A stretch of DNA of 64,000 bases from an uncultured Eubacteriales bacterium. GTDB taxonomy: Bacteria > Bacillota > Clostridia > Christensenellales > CAG-138. The notes below the pieces were generated by a model that was given only the letters and a program-made list of their open reading frames with translations, searched no databases and was not told where the DNA came from. The first letter of the stretch is position 1; every line of letters begins with the position of its first letter. The stretch is taken from NCBI GenBank assembly GCA_902786465.1, contig CADACQ010000013.1:1-64000 (forward strand). Reading direction: 5' to 3'. Made by a program: the position numbers and the translations under genes. Shown here piece after piece: positions 50,949 to 59,196 of this stretch.

Positions 50949-51119
50949 ATGAAAAGAGCCAAATGTTTTTGCTGCGTCAACTGGCGCAACGTGATCCTGT
51001 ATCTTCTGCTGACGGTGCTGGCCGTGATCCTCCTCTGCCTGTTGCCCCGGTGGGTGCTGTGCTTTTTGGTGGTGACCCTTGCCTGTGGATGTCTGGCACT
51101 GGTAATGATGAAGCGATAG
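50949..51119 (+). CDS. small Cys-rich membrane protein, 56 aa
   Basis: A 56-residue protein: a basic, Cys-rich start (MKRAKCFCCVNWRN), two adjacent hydrophobic segments (VILYLLLTVLAVILLCLLP and VLCFLVVTLACGCLALVMM) and a final KR. GGGGGTG lies 6 nt upstream of the ATG. It stops 2 bp short of the convergent lipoprotein stop. The tight packing and clean topology suggest a real gene, which I do not recognise. Confidence 0.65.
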   Translation: MKRAKCFCCVNWRNVILYLLLTVLAVILLCLLPRWVLCFLVVTLACGCLALVMMKR

Positions 51120-51121
51120 TT

Positions 51122-52516
51122 TCAATCGCCCTCGCGATTGATGATGGACCCGTCCACGGCGTTGATGGTCAAAAAGGGCTTAAGGCCGTTGGTGGCCCAG
51201 TCCACGACGCCGTCATAGGGGCTCTCCACGTGGGCGTAGCCCAGGAAGGTCCAGGCGGGGACCAGGAGGCCGTTTTCGGAATTCTTCTCCGGGATGTTCA
51301 CGAGACCCAGCTCCACTCTTTGGATGTGGTAGGTCATGTAGGTCTTGTCCCGGGTGCCGTCGTTCAGGTTATTATCATAGATCAGGATCATCTTGTCGAA
51401 GATCTCCTCGATTTTTGAGAACGGCATCAGGTTCGTCTTCTCCGCCAGGGTCTCCATCATCGTGTATGGCGCGTCGTAGCGGACTCCGGCTACCCCGTCC
51501 TTGTCCACGGTCACCAGGAGCTTCTCATAGTCCCGCTGGTGGTTGTAGCCCTCGTCCCGGGTGCACTCTGCGTTGGTGATGGTCTCCCGGGCGCTGCCGT
51601 AGGCCCGGCCAAAGAAGAACCGCCAGCAGGGCTCGGTGCCGTTGCCATAGAGGTCATACTTCTCCGGCCAGGCGACGCTCAGGGCAAAATCCCCGATGGG
51701 GAGCTTGTTCACCAGCGCCACGGCCGCCGCCTCCGCCGTCCGGTAGTCCAGGTCGTTAGGGATCCTATTCTTATAGATCACGTTGGGGTTGTCATGGTCG
51801 TTGCGGATATACTCGATCCGGTCCACCGTGCCGTCCCAGGGATTGGAGAACACGTATATGCTGGACAGGGTCGCGTCGTCCACCGTGGCCTGCCACCAGC
51901 CCAGCATACCCAAGTCCTCCCGGGCTATCCGGGGCATCTTCTCCGGGGCCAGGCTCTGCTCCGTCAGGGTCTCGGCGAGGCGCTTCTCCACGTCCGCTTT
52001 GGTGGAATCGTCGTTGTCGAAGAGGGCGCTGCCGCCCTCGTCCCAGTGGTCGATGGCACACTGCATGAGCTGGATGGTGGGCACATACCAGGCCTTGGAC
52101 CGGAGGTAATAGGTCTTTTCCTCGTTCACCTCCAGGACCTGGGGCGTGACGAACTCCGCCCCCGCAGGCAGCACCGCGTCAGCGAACTGAAGCAGCCACG
52201 CCTTGGTCAAGGCCCGCTCCGGTTCCACCCGGATGATGGGCAGCTCGTTCTCCGGCAGGATCACCTGGGCGTCCACGTCCACCATGAGCCGCCCGCCCGT
52301 GCCGGAGAGCTGTTTTTGAAAGGTCCTGGGCGCGCCCAACCGTTCATAGAAGTCCACCGGCTCCGCCGCCGGTTCCGGCTTCGATTCCTCCACTCTCTTG
52401 GCCGTTTCCAGCATCTTCTCCTGCTCGTTCTGAATGACGAAGGGCTGTTCCGGCGTGGGCTGGCAGGCACTGAGCAGGCACAGCAGGGACAAGCATAGGA
52501 TCATCATGCGTTTCAT
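51122..52516 (-). CDS. DUF6034-like lipoprotein, paralog 1
   Basis: A 464-residue exported lipoprotein: signal LCLSLLCLLSACQPTPE with the lipid-anchor Cys18. An acidic linker is followed by GGRLMVDVDAQVILPENELPIIRVEP, matching the N-terminal beta domain of the two neighbouring paralogs (a sequence of the form VxVxAxVxxPxxxxxPxxR). The C-terminus ends LTINAVDGSIINREGD, matching ILNAVDGSIVHGE and IFNAADGTLIGT in the other two. AGGAGGTG lies about 5 nt before the ATG. It has its own promoter-like block. The DUF6034 name is from memory; no function is known. Confidence 0.82.
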   Translation of the reverse strand: MKRMMILCLSLLCLLSACQPTPEQPFVIQNEQEKMLETAKRVEESKPEPAAEPVDFYERLGAPRTFQKQLSGTGGRLMVDVDAQVILPENELPIIRVEPERALTKAWLLQFADAVLPAGAEFVTPQVLEVNEEKTYYLRSKAWYVPTIQLMQCAIDHWDEGGSALFDNDDSTKADVEKRLAETLTEQSLAPEKMPRIAREDLGMLGWWQATVDDATLSSIYVFSNPWDGTVDRIEYIRNDHDNPNVIYKNRIPNDLDYRTAEAAAVALVNKLPIGDFALSVAWPEKYDLYGNGTEPCWRFFFGRAYGSARETITNAECTRDEGYNHQRDYEKLLVTVDKDGVAGVRYDAPYTMMETLAEKTNLMPFSKIEEIFDKMILIYDNNLNDGTRDKTYMTYHIQRVELGLVNIPEKNSENGLLVPAWTFLGYAHVESPYDGVVDWATNGLKPFLTINAVDGSIINREGD

Positions 52517-52544
52517 AGATACACCTCCTGTTCGATGTCTGCCT

Positions 52545-52631
52545 CATTGTACCGGTCAAATGCGGACGAATTGCAACACGCCTATGAACAGCGCCCCCAA
52601 AGATGTTACGTTCTTGTAATGATCTTGTAAT
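52545..52631 (-). promoter_or_regulatory. promoter block and direct repeats upstream of lipoprotein 1
   Basis: A 45-bp block (52545-52589) aligns without gaps to the block at 55457-55501 (about 32 of 45 identical). It holds TTGCAA, an unusually long 19-bp spacer and TACAAT on the minus strand, plus GTTCATA just upstream. Two 11-bp direct repeats (GTTCTTGTAAT 52610-52620, GATCTTGTAAT 52621-52631) lie further upstream and look like response-regulator boxes. Confidence 0.55.
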
Positions 52632-52647
52632 TTTGGTGGACAGCCCG

Positions 52648-54066
52648 TCAATACCCGTATTCCCCGTGGACGATGGACCCGTCCACGGCGTTGAGGATCA
52701 GGGCCTCCTGCATGACCTGGGGGTTGTCTACTAGGTCCGCCTGGCCGTCGTTCCAGGTGAAAAATACCACCCAGCAGGGCATCTCGTAGTAGTCGTCACT
52801 GTCCTTCACCCGTACGGTACAGGTGGTGAGCAGCAGCCGGTAGATGGTGCAGGGGATGGGCTGGTCCAGCTTGGCCGTGCCCATGCCCGTCACCAGGGCG
52901 TTCTTGATCCGCATCTGGACCTGCTCGAAGGGCAGCAGCTCCACGTTTTCACTCTCCTGCGATACCACCTCCTTGGGGTTTAGGCAGCGAAGGGCCTGGA
53001 GGCCGTTTTCATCTATAAATATCTCCAGCATCTCGTCGGGGATGGGACGGTTGTAAACGAGGGTGTCCTGGTCCCCGTAGAGCAGGGCCCGGGAGTCCAT
53101 GAAGCTCACCGCGCTCAGGGGGTACCCGCCGTAGCTCCGTCGAACCTGGAACCCCCACCCGGCGGACTGGGGCCTCTGGCTGTCGTTGCGACCGATGACG
53201 CACAGGTTGGCTGGGGCTGCCCTTGACACGGTGAAGCCGGAAAGGCCCAGACGGTCCAGTTCTCGATGCAAGGCCTCTTCCGCCGCTTCCCGGCTCATCT
53301 TCACCGTCAAAAATGGTTTCACCTCCCCCAGCTCCTTCTCCCGCTCATAGGTGTACTGGTAGTAGATGTATCCGGAGCCGCTGCAGCCCTTGAAGACGTC
53401 TATGCTGACAAAGCTGCTGTATGCCATGGCCTCCACGGTGGCCTTGGAGCCGTCAGCGAGCTCATAGACCCGGGCGCCCTCGTTCAGCTTCAGACCGGAA
53501 TAATCAGAAACGGGGGTGGTTGTGAGCTCGTCCGGGGCCTCGGCGATGAGCCGCTGATACTCCTTGGAGATGCGGTCGATCTCCTCTGCGCTCATCATAG
53601 CCTCATCCCGGTCCATCCCGTCCTGGGGCTTGCCCGCGGTCACCCAGGCCTGCTGCTCCGCCAGATCGTCCAGCCATTCCTGGTAGGACTGCTGCCAATC
53701 CACCTTGGTGTCCACGGGGATGGTCACGGAGGTGGGCGGCGGCAGCAGCTGTTCCACCAGCGCTACCACCTCCTCCTGAGTCACGGCGTGCTGCCGGGTA
53801 CGGTACACGGGATAGAGCCCATCTTCCTTCACGACCACCTCCGCCCGGACGGTCAAGGTCAGCCGATCGTTTACCGTCTCCGGCCCCTCGTCCCACCGAT
53901 CCGGGAAGGTCTGCCGCCCCTCCCCCGCCGTTCCGTCCTGGACCGCCGCCAGCTTCTCCTCGACCACATCGTCCCCTTTGTTCACCACGAACTCTACCTC
54001 CGGTGTTGGCTGGCAGGCAGTGCATAACAGCAACGTTGATAGTATAAACATACATATCTTTTTCAT
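52648..54066 (-). CDS. DUF6034-like lipoprotein, paralog 2
   Basis: A 472-residue lipoprotein: signal MFILSTLLLCTACQPTPE, then FVVNKGDDVVEEKL, a hallmark shared with paralog 3 (VIPNKGDDTLQAVI). The N-terminal domain contains RLTLTVRAEVVVKEDGLYPVYRTRQ. A middle helical segment carries many Asp and Glu. The C-terminus is ALILNAVDGSIVHGEYGY. The start at 54066 (MKKICMF) is 9 nt past GGAGA; the ATG 9 nt earlier touches GGAGA. It lies 16 bp after paralog 3 and is probably co-transcribed with it. Confidence 0.82.
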   Translation of the reverse strand: MKKICMFILSTLLLCTACQPTPEVEFVVNKGDDVVEEKLAAVQDGTAGEGRQTFPDRWDEGPETVNDRLTLTVRAEVVVKEDGLYPVYRTRQHAVTQEEVVALVEQLLPPPTSVTIPVDTKVDWQQSYQEWLDDLAEQQAWVTAGKPQDGMDRDEAMMSAEEIDRISKEYQRLIAEAPDELTTTPVSDYSGLKLNEGARVYELADGSKATVEAMAYSSFVSIDVFKGCSGSGYIYYQYTYEREKELGEVKPFLTVKMSREAAEEALHRELDRLGLSGFTVSRAAPANLCVIGRNDSQRPQSAGWGFQVRRSYGGYPLSAVSFMDSRALLYGDQDTLVYNRPIPDEMLEIFIDENGLQALRCLNPKEVVSQESENVELLPFEQVQMRIKNALVTGMGTAKLDQPIPCTIYRLLLTTCTVRVKDSDDYYEMPCWVVFFTWNDGQADLVDNPQVMQEALILNAVDGSIVHGEYGY

Positions 54067-54082
54067 TATATTCATTCTCCTC

Positions 54083-55432
54083 TCACTCCATATTTGCTGT
54101 GCCGATCAGCGTCCCGTCGGCGGCGTTGAAGATCAGCAGGGCGCCCTCCTTGGTTTTGTTGGAATAAGCGATTATATCTCCGGTGTCCAGGTCCGTGGAG
54201 AAGCCGCTGTCCGTGACCGTGCCCACCACCGCCCAGGCGGGAACCAGGAGCCAGCTCTGCTCATTTGGGGTCCGGATGCGCTTGTAGCCGAAGCGCAGCT
54301 CCTGTATATTCACTTGTCGACTGCGGATATTCTCGTTGGTCCAGCTCATCAGGAACCGAAGATCGTTCTGTACCAGAGCCTGCACCTCAGGGAAGGGCAA
54401 TAGGGCGGTGTCCTCTGTCATCGGCCGCAACAGCTCGCTACGACCCACCCAGGAAAGGACGCAAAGCTTCTTTACCGCCTTGTCCATTGTCACCTCGAAA
54501 CATTCCTCCGGCGCGAAGGTGGCCCAGTCGAACTCGTTCTCCTCCTCGCAGCCGGAGAGATACTCTATCCCGTCTACCAGCGGTCCGAAGATCAGGGTGA
54601 TGGTGGCGGAGCTTTCGTATGCCTTCTGCAACCCATACCTGTTCCCATAGCCCAGGGCATCCAGCAGGGATCGGGCCCAAACTGTGGCTTCCTCTTTGCT
54701 GGACACGGTCATCTCTCCTATCCCTCCGCTCATGGCCCTCAGATGCACCTGCTCCCGCTGGCGGCCTGTACCGTCGAACACTAGCGTCATATCCGCCACC
54801 CGTCGGCCTTCCCGGTCGAAAAGGCCTAAATCCCCCTGGAAACCCTCCTCCTGCAGGGTGGACAGATCCTCGATGGGCTGGGGCGTCTCGTCGCTGGCTT
54901 CCTGATATTGGCGCATCAGCTCCTGGTTGGCTGCCTCCAGGTCCCGTAGATAGATATCCAGCTCCTTCTGGCTGGCGTCCGGCTGCAGCTCCCTGGCGTG
55001 GTCCATGCGCCATCTGTTCTGCTCCATCTCCGCCTGGATCCGATCCTTTGTCCACACGGCTGAGCCGAATTCGTCCACCGGGATTCTGGACAGGTACCCG
55101 CCTGGGACTAGCGCCTGTACCAGCTTTTCCACCGCGTCCAGGTCCACGCCGCCGGGCACGGTCTCCCATATGGGCACCCGATCCACCGCCGGGAAGGTGA
55201 CGGGCCCGTTGGCCGTGACCGTCACAGCCCCGTTGCCCACGTCCAGCAGTTCTTCCCACCGTTCGGGCAGGCCGGTTTTATATGCCGCCGCGTCGAAGCC
55301 CTCTCCGTTCTCCCGAATCACCGCCTGCAGGGTATCGTCCCCCTTGTTGGGGATCACCTCCGCCTTAGGCGTAGGCTGGCAGGCAGTGAATAAAACCATA
55401 GTAAAAAGTATAATAATGCAGATACGCATCAT
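54083..55432 (-). CDS. DUF6034-like lipoprotein, paralog 3
   Basis: A 449-residue lipoprotein: signal CIIILFTMVLFTACQPTPK, then VIPNKGDDTLQAVI, then GAVTVTANGPVTFPAVDRVPIWE and a helical segment rich in Glu and Gln. The C-terminus is LLIFNAADGTLIGTANME. The start at 55432 (MMRICIII) has AAAGGAG 8 nt upstream. It is first in the three-gene row and carries the shared promoter block at 55457-55501. It is divergent in sequence from paralogs 1 and 2, so the duplication is old. Confidence 0.82.
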   Translation of the reverse strand: MMRICIIILFTMVLFTACQPTPKAEVIPNKGDDTLQAVIRENGEGFDAAAYKTGLPERWEELLDVGNGAVTVTANGPVTFPAVDRVPIWETVPGGVDLDAVEKLVQALVPGGYLSRIPVDEFGSAVWTKDRIQAEMEQNRWRMDHARELQPDASQKELDIYLRDLEAANQELMRQYQEASDETPQPIEDLSTLQEEGFQGDLGLFDREGRRVADMTLVFDGTGRQREQVHLRAMSGGIGEMTVSSKEEATVWARSLLDALGYGNRYGLQKAYESSATITLIFGPLVDGIEYLSGCEEENEFDWATFAPEECFEVTMDKAVKKLCVLSWVGRSELLRPMTEDTALLPFPEVQALVQNDLRFLMSWTNENIRSRQVNIQELRFGYKRIRTPNEQSWLLVPAWAVVGTVTDSGFSTDLDTGDIIAYSNKTKEGALLIFNAADGTLIGTANME

Positions 55433-55456
55433 GGCATGCACTCCTTTCATCTTCAA

Positions 55457-55522
55457 CATCCTACCAGGTATATTCGGACAAACCGCAACAAGGTTATGAA
55501 CGAGACGTAATAGAGTTGTAAA
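55457..55522 (-). promoter_or_regulatory. promoter block and direct repeats upstream of lipoprotein 3
   Basis: The counterpart of the block at 52545-52589. On the minus strand it has TTGCGG, 19 bp and TAGGAT, with GTTCATA just upstream. Two imperfect 11-bp repeats (CGAGACGTAAT 55501-55511, AGAGTTGTAAA 55512-55522) carry the same GTAA core. Confidence 0.5.
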
Positions 55523-55541
55523 ATCCTGGATAAAAGCAAAC

Positions 55542-55580
55542 CAAGAGGAGCGCGAACCATAATAGCTCGCGCTCCTCTTG
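55542..55580. terminator. terminator hairpin after the solute-binding protein gene
   Basis: CAAGAGGAGCGCGA pairs with TCGCGCTCCTCTTG (14-bp perfect stem, 11-base loop). No long T-run follows on either strand (GGTTTGCTTTTAT on minus), so it may be a weak terminator. Confidence 0.65.
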
Positions 55581-55618
55581 CAAATGGTGTGTCCCTTCTT
55601 GTAAAGGTACTGTTCGAT

Positions 55619-57697
55619 TTATGAATTGGGTTTCAGATAGCTCTCCAGAATCGCCTGTGCCCAAGTCCCATGAGCTGTGATATCGTAGTTCTGCAACTCG
55701 GGTATATAGAAGTCATAGTAAGTATTCGAATACACAGGGATGGCCGGCAGAACTTTGTTGTACTGCTTCTGGAATGCGATCCACTTAGACAGATACGCAT
55801 ACACGTCACCCGGCTCCGTTTTGCGCATATCCACAGCCAAACGATAGAGCGTCTCGTCATTGGTATACATGGTATTCCACTGCTCATGATTCACGCTGGT
55901 ATCGGTGCTGAGCAGGATCGCAGGATCATACACGGTGTTGAAATTGGTCGCCAGGAAGATCATTTCCGCCGTCCGTTCCGTCTGCCGATAATAGGCGGAA
56001 AGCAGATCCTGTCCAGATGTGGGCACCAAAGTCAGCTTGATGCCGCAAGCATTCAGGTTTTCCACCGCACTCGCCTGGATGACGTCACCGATCCGGCTTC
56101 CCTCCAGATACATCAGCTTCAGATCCAGCGCCACCAATTCGCCATCCACCTTCTTGCAGCGCACTTCGTCCGTGCCTGCGCGATAGGATGTCCCATCTTG
56201 ATTCAACGTCCAGCCTGCATTGTTCAGCAAGGCATTGGCTTTGTCCACATTCACCGCATACTCGGTAAGATCGTTCATGGACAAAGCGCGCCATCTGGTA
56301 AGTATCCGCATGTATTCCTGTTTGTCATGCGCATAGCGATTTGCAAATGCAGAGGAACCATCATCCGCTGCCGCAGGACCGTCTTCGCTGTCATATCCTT
56401 TCAGTATAGGATATCCGATCTTGCCTTCTACCATCAGATACTCCCACTGCTGCAATCCATAGAAGCCATCCATACGGACGCCGTAGGAGCCACAATACTC
56501 CGAAGTGATACGATCCCTGTCGATGCACCATGCGATCGCCTGGCGAACCGCCTGCTCTCGCACCGCAGGCAGCTCATAGCTGAAGGTCAGGAAGGATAGG
56601 CCCACCCGTGGATAGGAGCTGTTTTTAATCTGTTCCGCTTTGCGCACGGAATCGATCACAGACCCATCGACTACCTTGTTCACAAGATGCAGCTCACCGT
56701 TCAACAGTTTGTCCTGAATATCCTCGTTCTTGACATAAGTATATCCGATCTTTTGGATGCTTGGTTTAACCAGGGTATGCTCGTTTCCGTTACCATCAAC
56801 GATCGTCACCAGGTTTTCCCGATCGAGATCAGCAGCAGAACGATCGCCCAGCCAAACGCCCTTGAAATAGGGGTTGAGCGCGAAATGGCAGGTAATGCCG
56901 TCATAACTGGTCAACACATAGGCGCCGCTGGTCACGGAAGGATGAGAATTATAACCTGTATCCGGATCCAGGATCGTCTTTTTCAGCAAATCAGCTGTAA
57001 AGCCGCTTTCTCCGATGCCGTCCTCGTTGCCAATATAGGCGCCCTCACCGTCATCAAAGACCTTGCAGCCGGGTGCGATCACCGAAATGGGATAGGGCAG
57101 GCAAAGGAGCAACCCTTCCTCATAGTAATGAGGAAGATAGGCGCTGTCCAGCGTAATTGCTAATTCTTGATCGCTGATGACGCGCACCCCCCTCAGGGCC
57201 TTGCTCTCCCCCTTCAGGTATTCAGCATTTCCAAGAATATGCTCAGCCAGATAGATCTTGCCGCCGATCTCTTCGATTTCAGAGCTCATCTGCAGCAGCA
57301 GAGAAAAGGCGTAGTCCCACGCCGTGATCTTCGATCCGTCGGAGTAGCAAAGATCGTCCCACAGCTTGAACTGATAGGTCTTGTTCCCCTGAGCATCCAT
57401 CTCCGTCGTGTAGGAGTAAACTACGGAGGGATCCACCGCATACTCCCCTTGAGACTGATCCCAGTTTATCAGATTGTAGCCGTGTATCAATGCTCTCACA
57501 TCAAGATCAGCGCTATTGGTACCGAACATATCTGCAAAGAAGTCACCACGGGTAGGATTTGGATTGCCCACCATCAGTTCCTCGGGCTGAGATGCATCTG
57601 CCCTGGCGCTGGCTGGCATTCCGAAGAATGCCGCCAGCAGGAACATCAACGTGAACATCAAGGTCATCGTTCGCTTTATGCTGATGTATTTCATCAT
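55619..57697 (-). CDS. extracellular solute-binding protein, family 5 (peptide type)
   Basis: A 692-residue exported binding protein of the oligopeptide/dipeptide (SBP_bac_5) class. The signal is a classical Sec type, MTLMFTLMFLLAAFFGMPASARADA, with no lipobox Cys, which is unusual for a Gram-positive binding protein. YQFKLWDDLCYSDGSKITAWDYAFSL is the typical family block (K/L-W-S/D-DG-x-x-V/I-TA-x-D). NPYFKG and VREQAVRQAIAWCIDRDRI are the other conserved ones. GAGGAGG lies 6 nt before the ATG. It sits 27 bp after the end of the giant surface protein, so they are probably co-transcribed. No permease or ATPase genes are adjacent. Confidence 0.85.
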   Translation of the reverse strand: MMKYISIKRTMTLMFTLMFLLAAFFGMPASARADASQPEELMVGNPNPTRGDFFADMFGTNSADLDVRALIHGYNLINWDQSQGEYAVDPSVVYSYTTEMDAQGNKTYQFKLWDDLCYSDGSKITAWDYAFSLLLQMSSEIEEIGGKIYLAEHILGNAEYLKGESKALRGVRVISDQELAITLDSAYLPHYYEEGLLLCLPYPISVIAPGCKVFDDGEGAYIGNEDGIGESGFTADLLKKTILDPDTGYNSHPSVTSGAYVLTSYDGITCHFALNPYFKGVWLGDRSAADLDRENLVTIVDGNGNEHTLVKPSIQKIGYTYVKNEDIQDKLLNGELHLVNKVVDGSVIDSVRKAEQIKNSSYPRVGLSFLTFSYELPAVREQAVRQAIAWCIDRDRITSEYCGSYGVRMDGFYGLQQWEYLMVEGKIGYPILKGYDSEDGPAAADDGSSAFANRYAHDKQEYMRILTRWRALSMNDLTEYAVNVDKANALLNNAGWTLNQDGTSYRAGTDEVRCKKVDGELVALDLKLMYLEGSRIGDVIQASAVENLNACGIKLTLVPTSGQDLLSAYYRQTERTAEMIFLATNFNTVYDPAILLSTDTSVNHEQWNTMYTNDETLYRLAVDMRKTEPGDVYAYLSKWIAFQKQYNKVLPAIPVYSNTYYDFYIPELQNYDITAHGTWAQAILESYLKPNS

Positions 57698-57724
57698 TTC
57701 GTACCTCCTCTTTTCCTACCCTGC

Positions 57725-59149
57725 TCACTCGAAGCATTCGCCGAACTGGCTGCCCAAATAGCCTGCTTGAGGTGCGTTCTTCTCAAGTTCAGCAAGGATA
57801 GTCAGCTTGCCGATTACAGTAGTGATCTTATAGTTCTTCGCCTTTGTGTTCTCGTTCAGCTTGTACGTAAAGCCATTGTTGCTTGTACCGACTTCTGTAC
57901 GATAACCCGTCACGTTATAAGTCGCACCTTCACCATCTACGAAGCCATCACCGCTTACCGTAACGGTAGCTATGCGCAAAGGCGTACCGTCGTACCACTT
58001 GCTTCCTGTTGCACTAGTCAGTATGATTTCACGCGGTGTCACCTTCAAATAGAAGCCATCCATTTGAGCTGTCTCGTATCCTACCTTCGTCGCACGGACG
58101 GAGAAGGTTGTATTGCCGACATCCGTCAATTCAGGTGCAGTCGTGCTCCAGCTTGAACCGCCATCAGTACTATACTCGATGATCGCGTCATCGATATTCG
58201 ACGTTGCCGTGACCGTATGAGCTTTGCCATCGTATTTCACCGATACACTTTCGCTGTCAACGGTCATGCCTTTCAGTAGTCCGACAGGATCTGTGACCGT
58301 GTCAGAATCCTCAACGGTCGGGTTCTTAGGATCAGGGCTCGTACCCTTCGCCGTCGCCTCGTTAACGACCTTGAGCGCTTCAACATCGGTATCGTTCACA
58401 ACATGACTGTCGGTGTATACCTTGTCCTCACCAGGCGCCATAGATGCGATCGTCCACACGTTGCCTGTGAGTATATCCGTCACGGTAATGTTCGTGATCG
58501 TCAGATTGCCGTCGTTGGTCACCGTGATCTTGTAGGCAATCATCTCACCCAGTACGTACTTGCCATCCTCGGCTGCGGCCGTCGATGTGGTCTCCTTCGT
58601 GATAGTGATATGGCCTTTTTGTTCAGCAGTCACTGTTGCACTTGCGCTTGCTTCTGCTGGGTTTTCGCCACGTACCGCCGTCGCGTTCGCCTTTACCACG
58701 TTCACAATCGAACCTGCGTCAACGTCTGCCTGCGTCACTTCGTACGTGTACGTGAAGGTCGCTTCCTCATTGGGAGCCAAATCGAAGGTCTTGTCGCTCA
58801 GATCGGCGTGATCGTCTGCCAGATTGCCGTCCTTCACGCTCACGTTGCCGCTGTTCGTTACTACAACCGTGTACGTGACCTTGTCGCCTACCTTCACGCC
58901 GCTCTCAGGAGACGCCGTCTTCTCGACCGTCAGCGCCGTGACCTCTGCATCGTCAGATGCCGTCACTTCATTATTCTTCGGATCCTTACCGGTTGCAGTC
59001 ACTTCGTTCTCGATCTTGCCCGCATCCACGTCGGCCTGCGTCACCGTGTACTCGTAGGTGATCGTCTTCGTCCCGGCAGGCGCCAGATCGAACGCGGCCT
59101 CACTCAAGGTGACCAGCGTATCGCTCAGCGCAATGCCGCTCACCGTCAC
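57725..59149 (-). pseudogene. C-terminal part of the giant surface protein, out of frame
   Basis: A 474-codon open frame that continues the protein read from 59164-64000 once one copy of the 29-bp repeat at 59139-59196 is removed (…TNSGNVTV then SGIALSDTL). It holds three DUF11/DUF7507-like beta domains (ALTVEKTASPESGVKVGDK, GHITITKETTSTAAAEDGK) with conserved VTYTVVVTNSGNVSV. Two MBG-like modules follow (VKYDGKAHTVTA, SKWYDGTPL), and it ends GYLGSQFGECFE. No LPXTG, membrane segment or SLH module is seen. The first start codon in this frame is a GTG at 59149 without a ribosome binding site, so this part is translated only if the repeat contracts or ribosomes shift. Confidence 0.85.
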
Positions 59150-59196
59150 GTTGCCGCTGTTCGTTACCTCACCGTCACGTTGCCGCTGTTCGTTAC
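59139..59196 (-). repeat. perfect 29-bp tandem duplication causing a frameshift
   Basis: Positions 59139-59167 and 59168-59196 are identical. Since 29 is not a multiple of three, the reading frame is broken and the upstream frame stops at 59164-59166. Confidence 0.97.
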
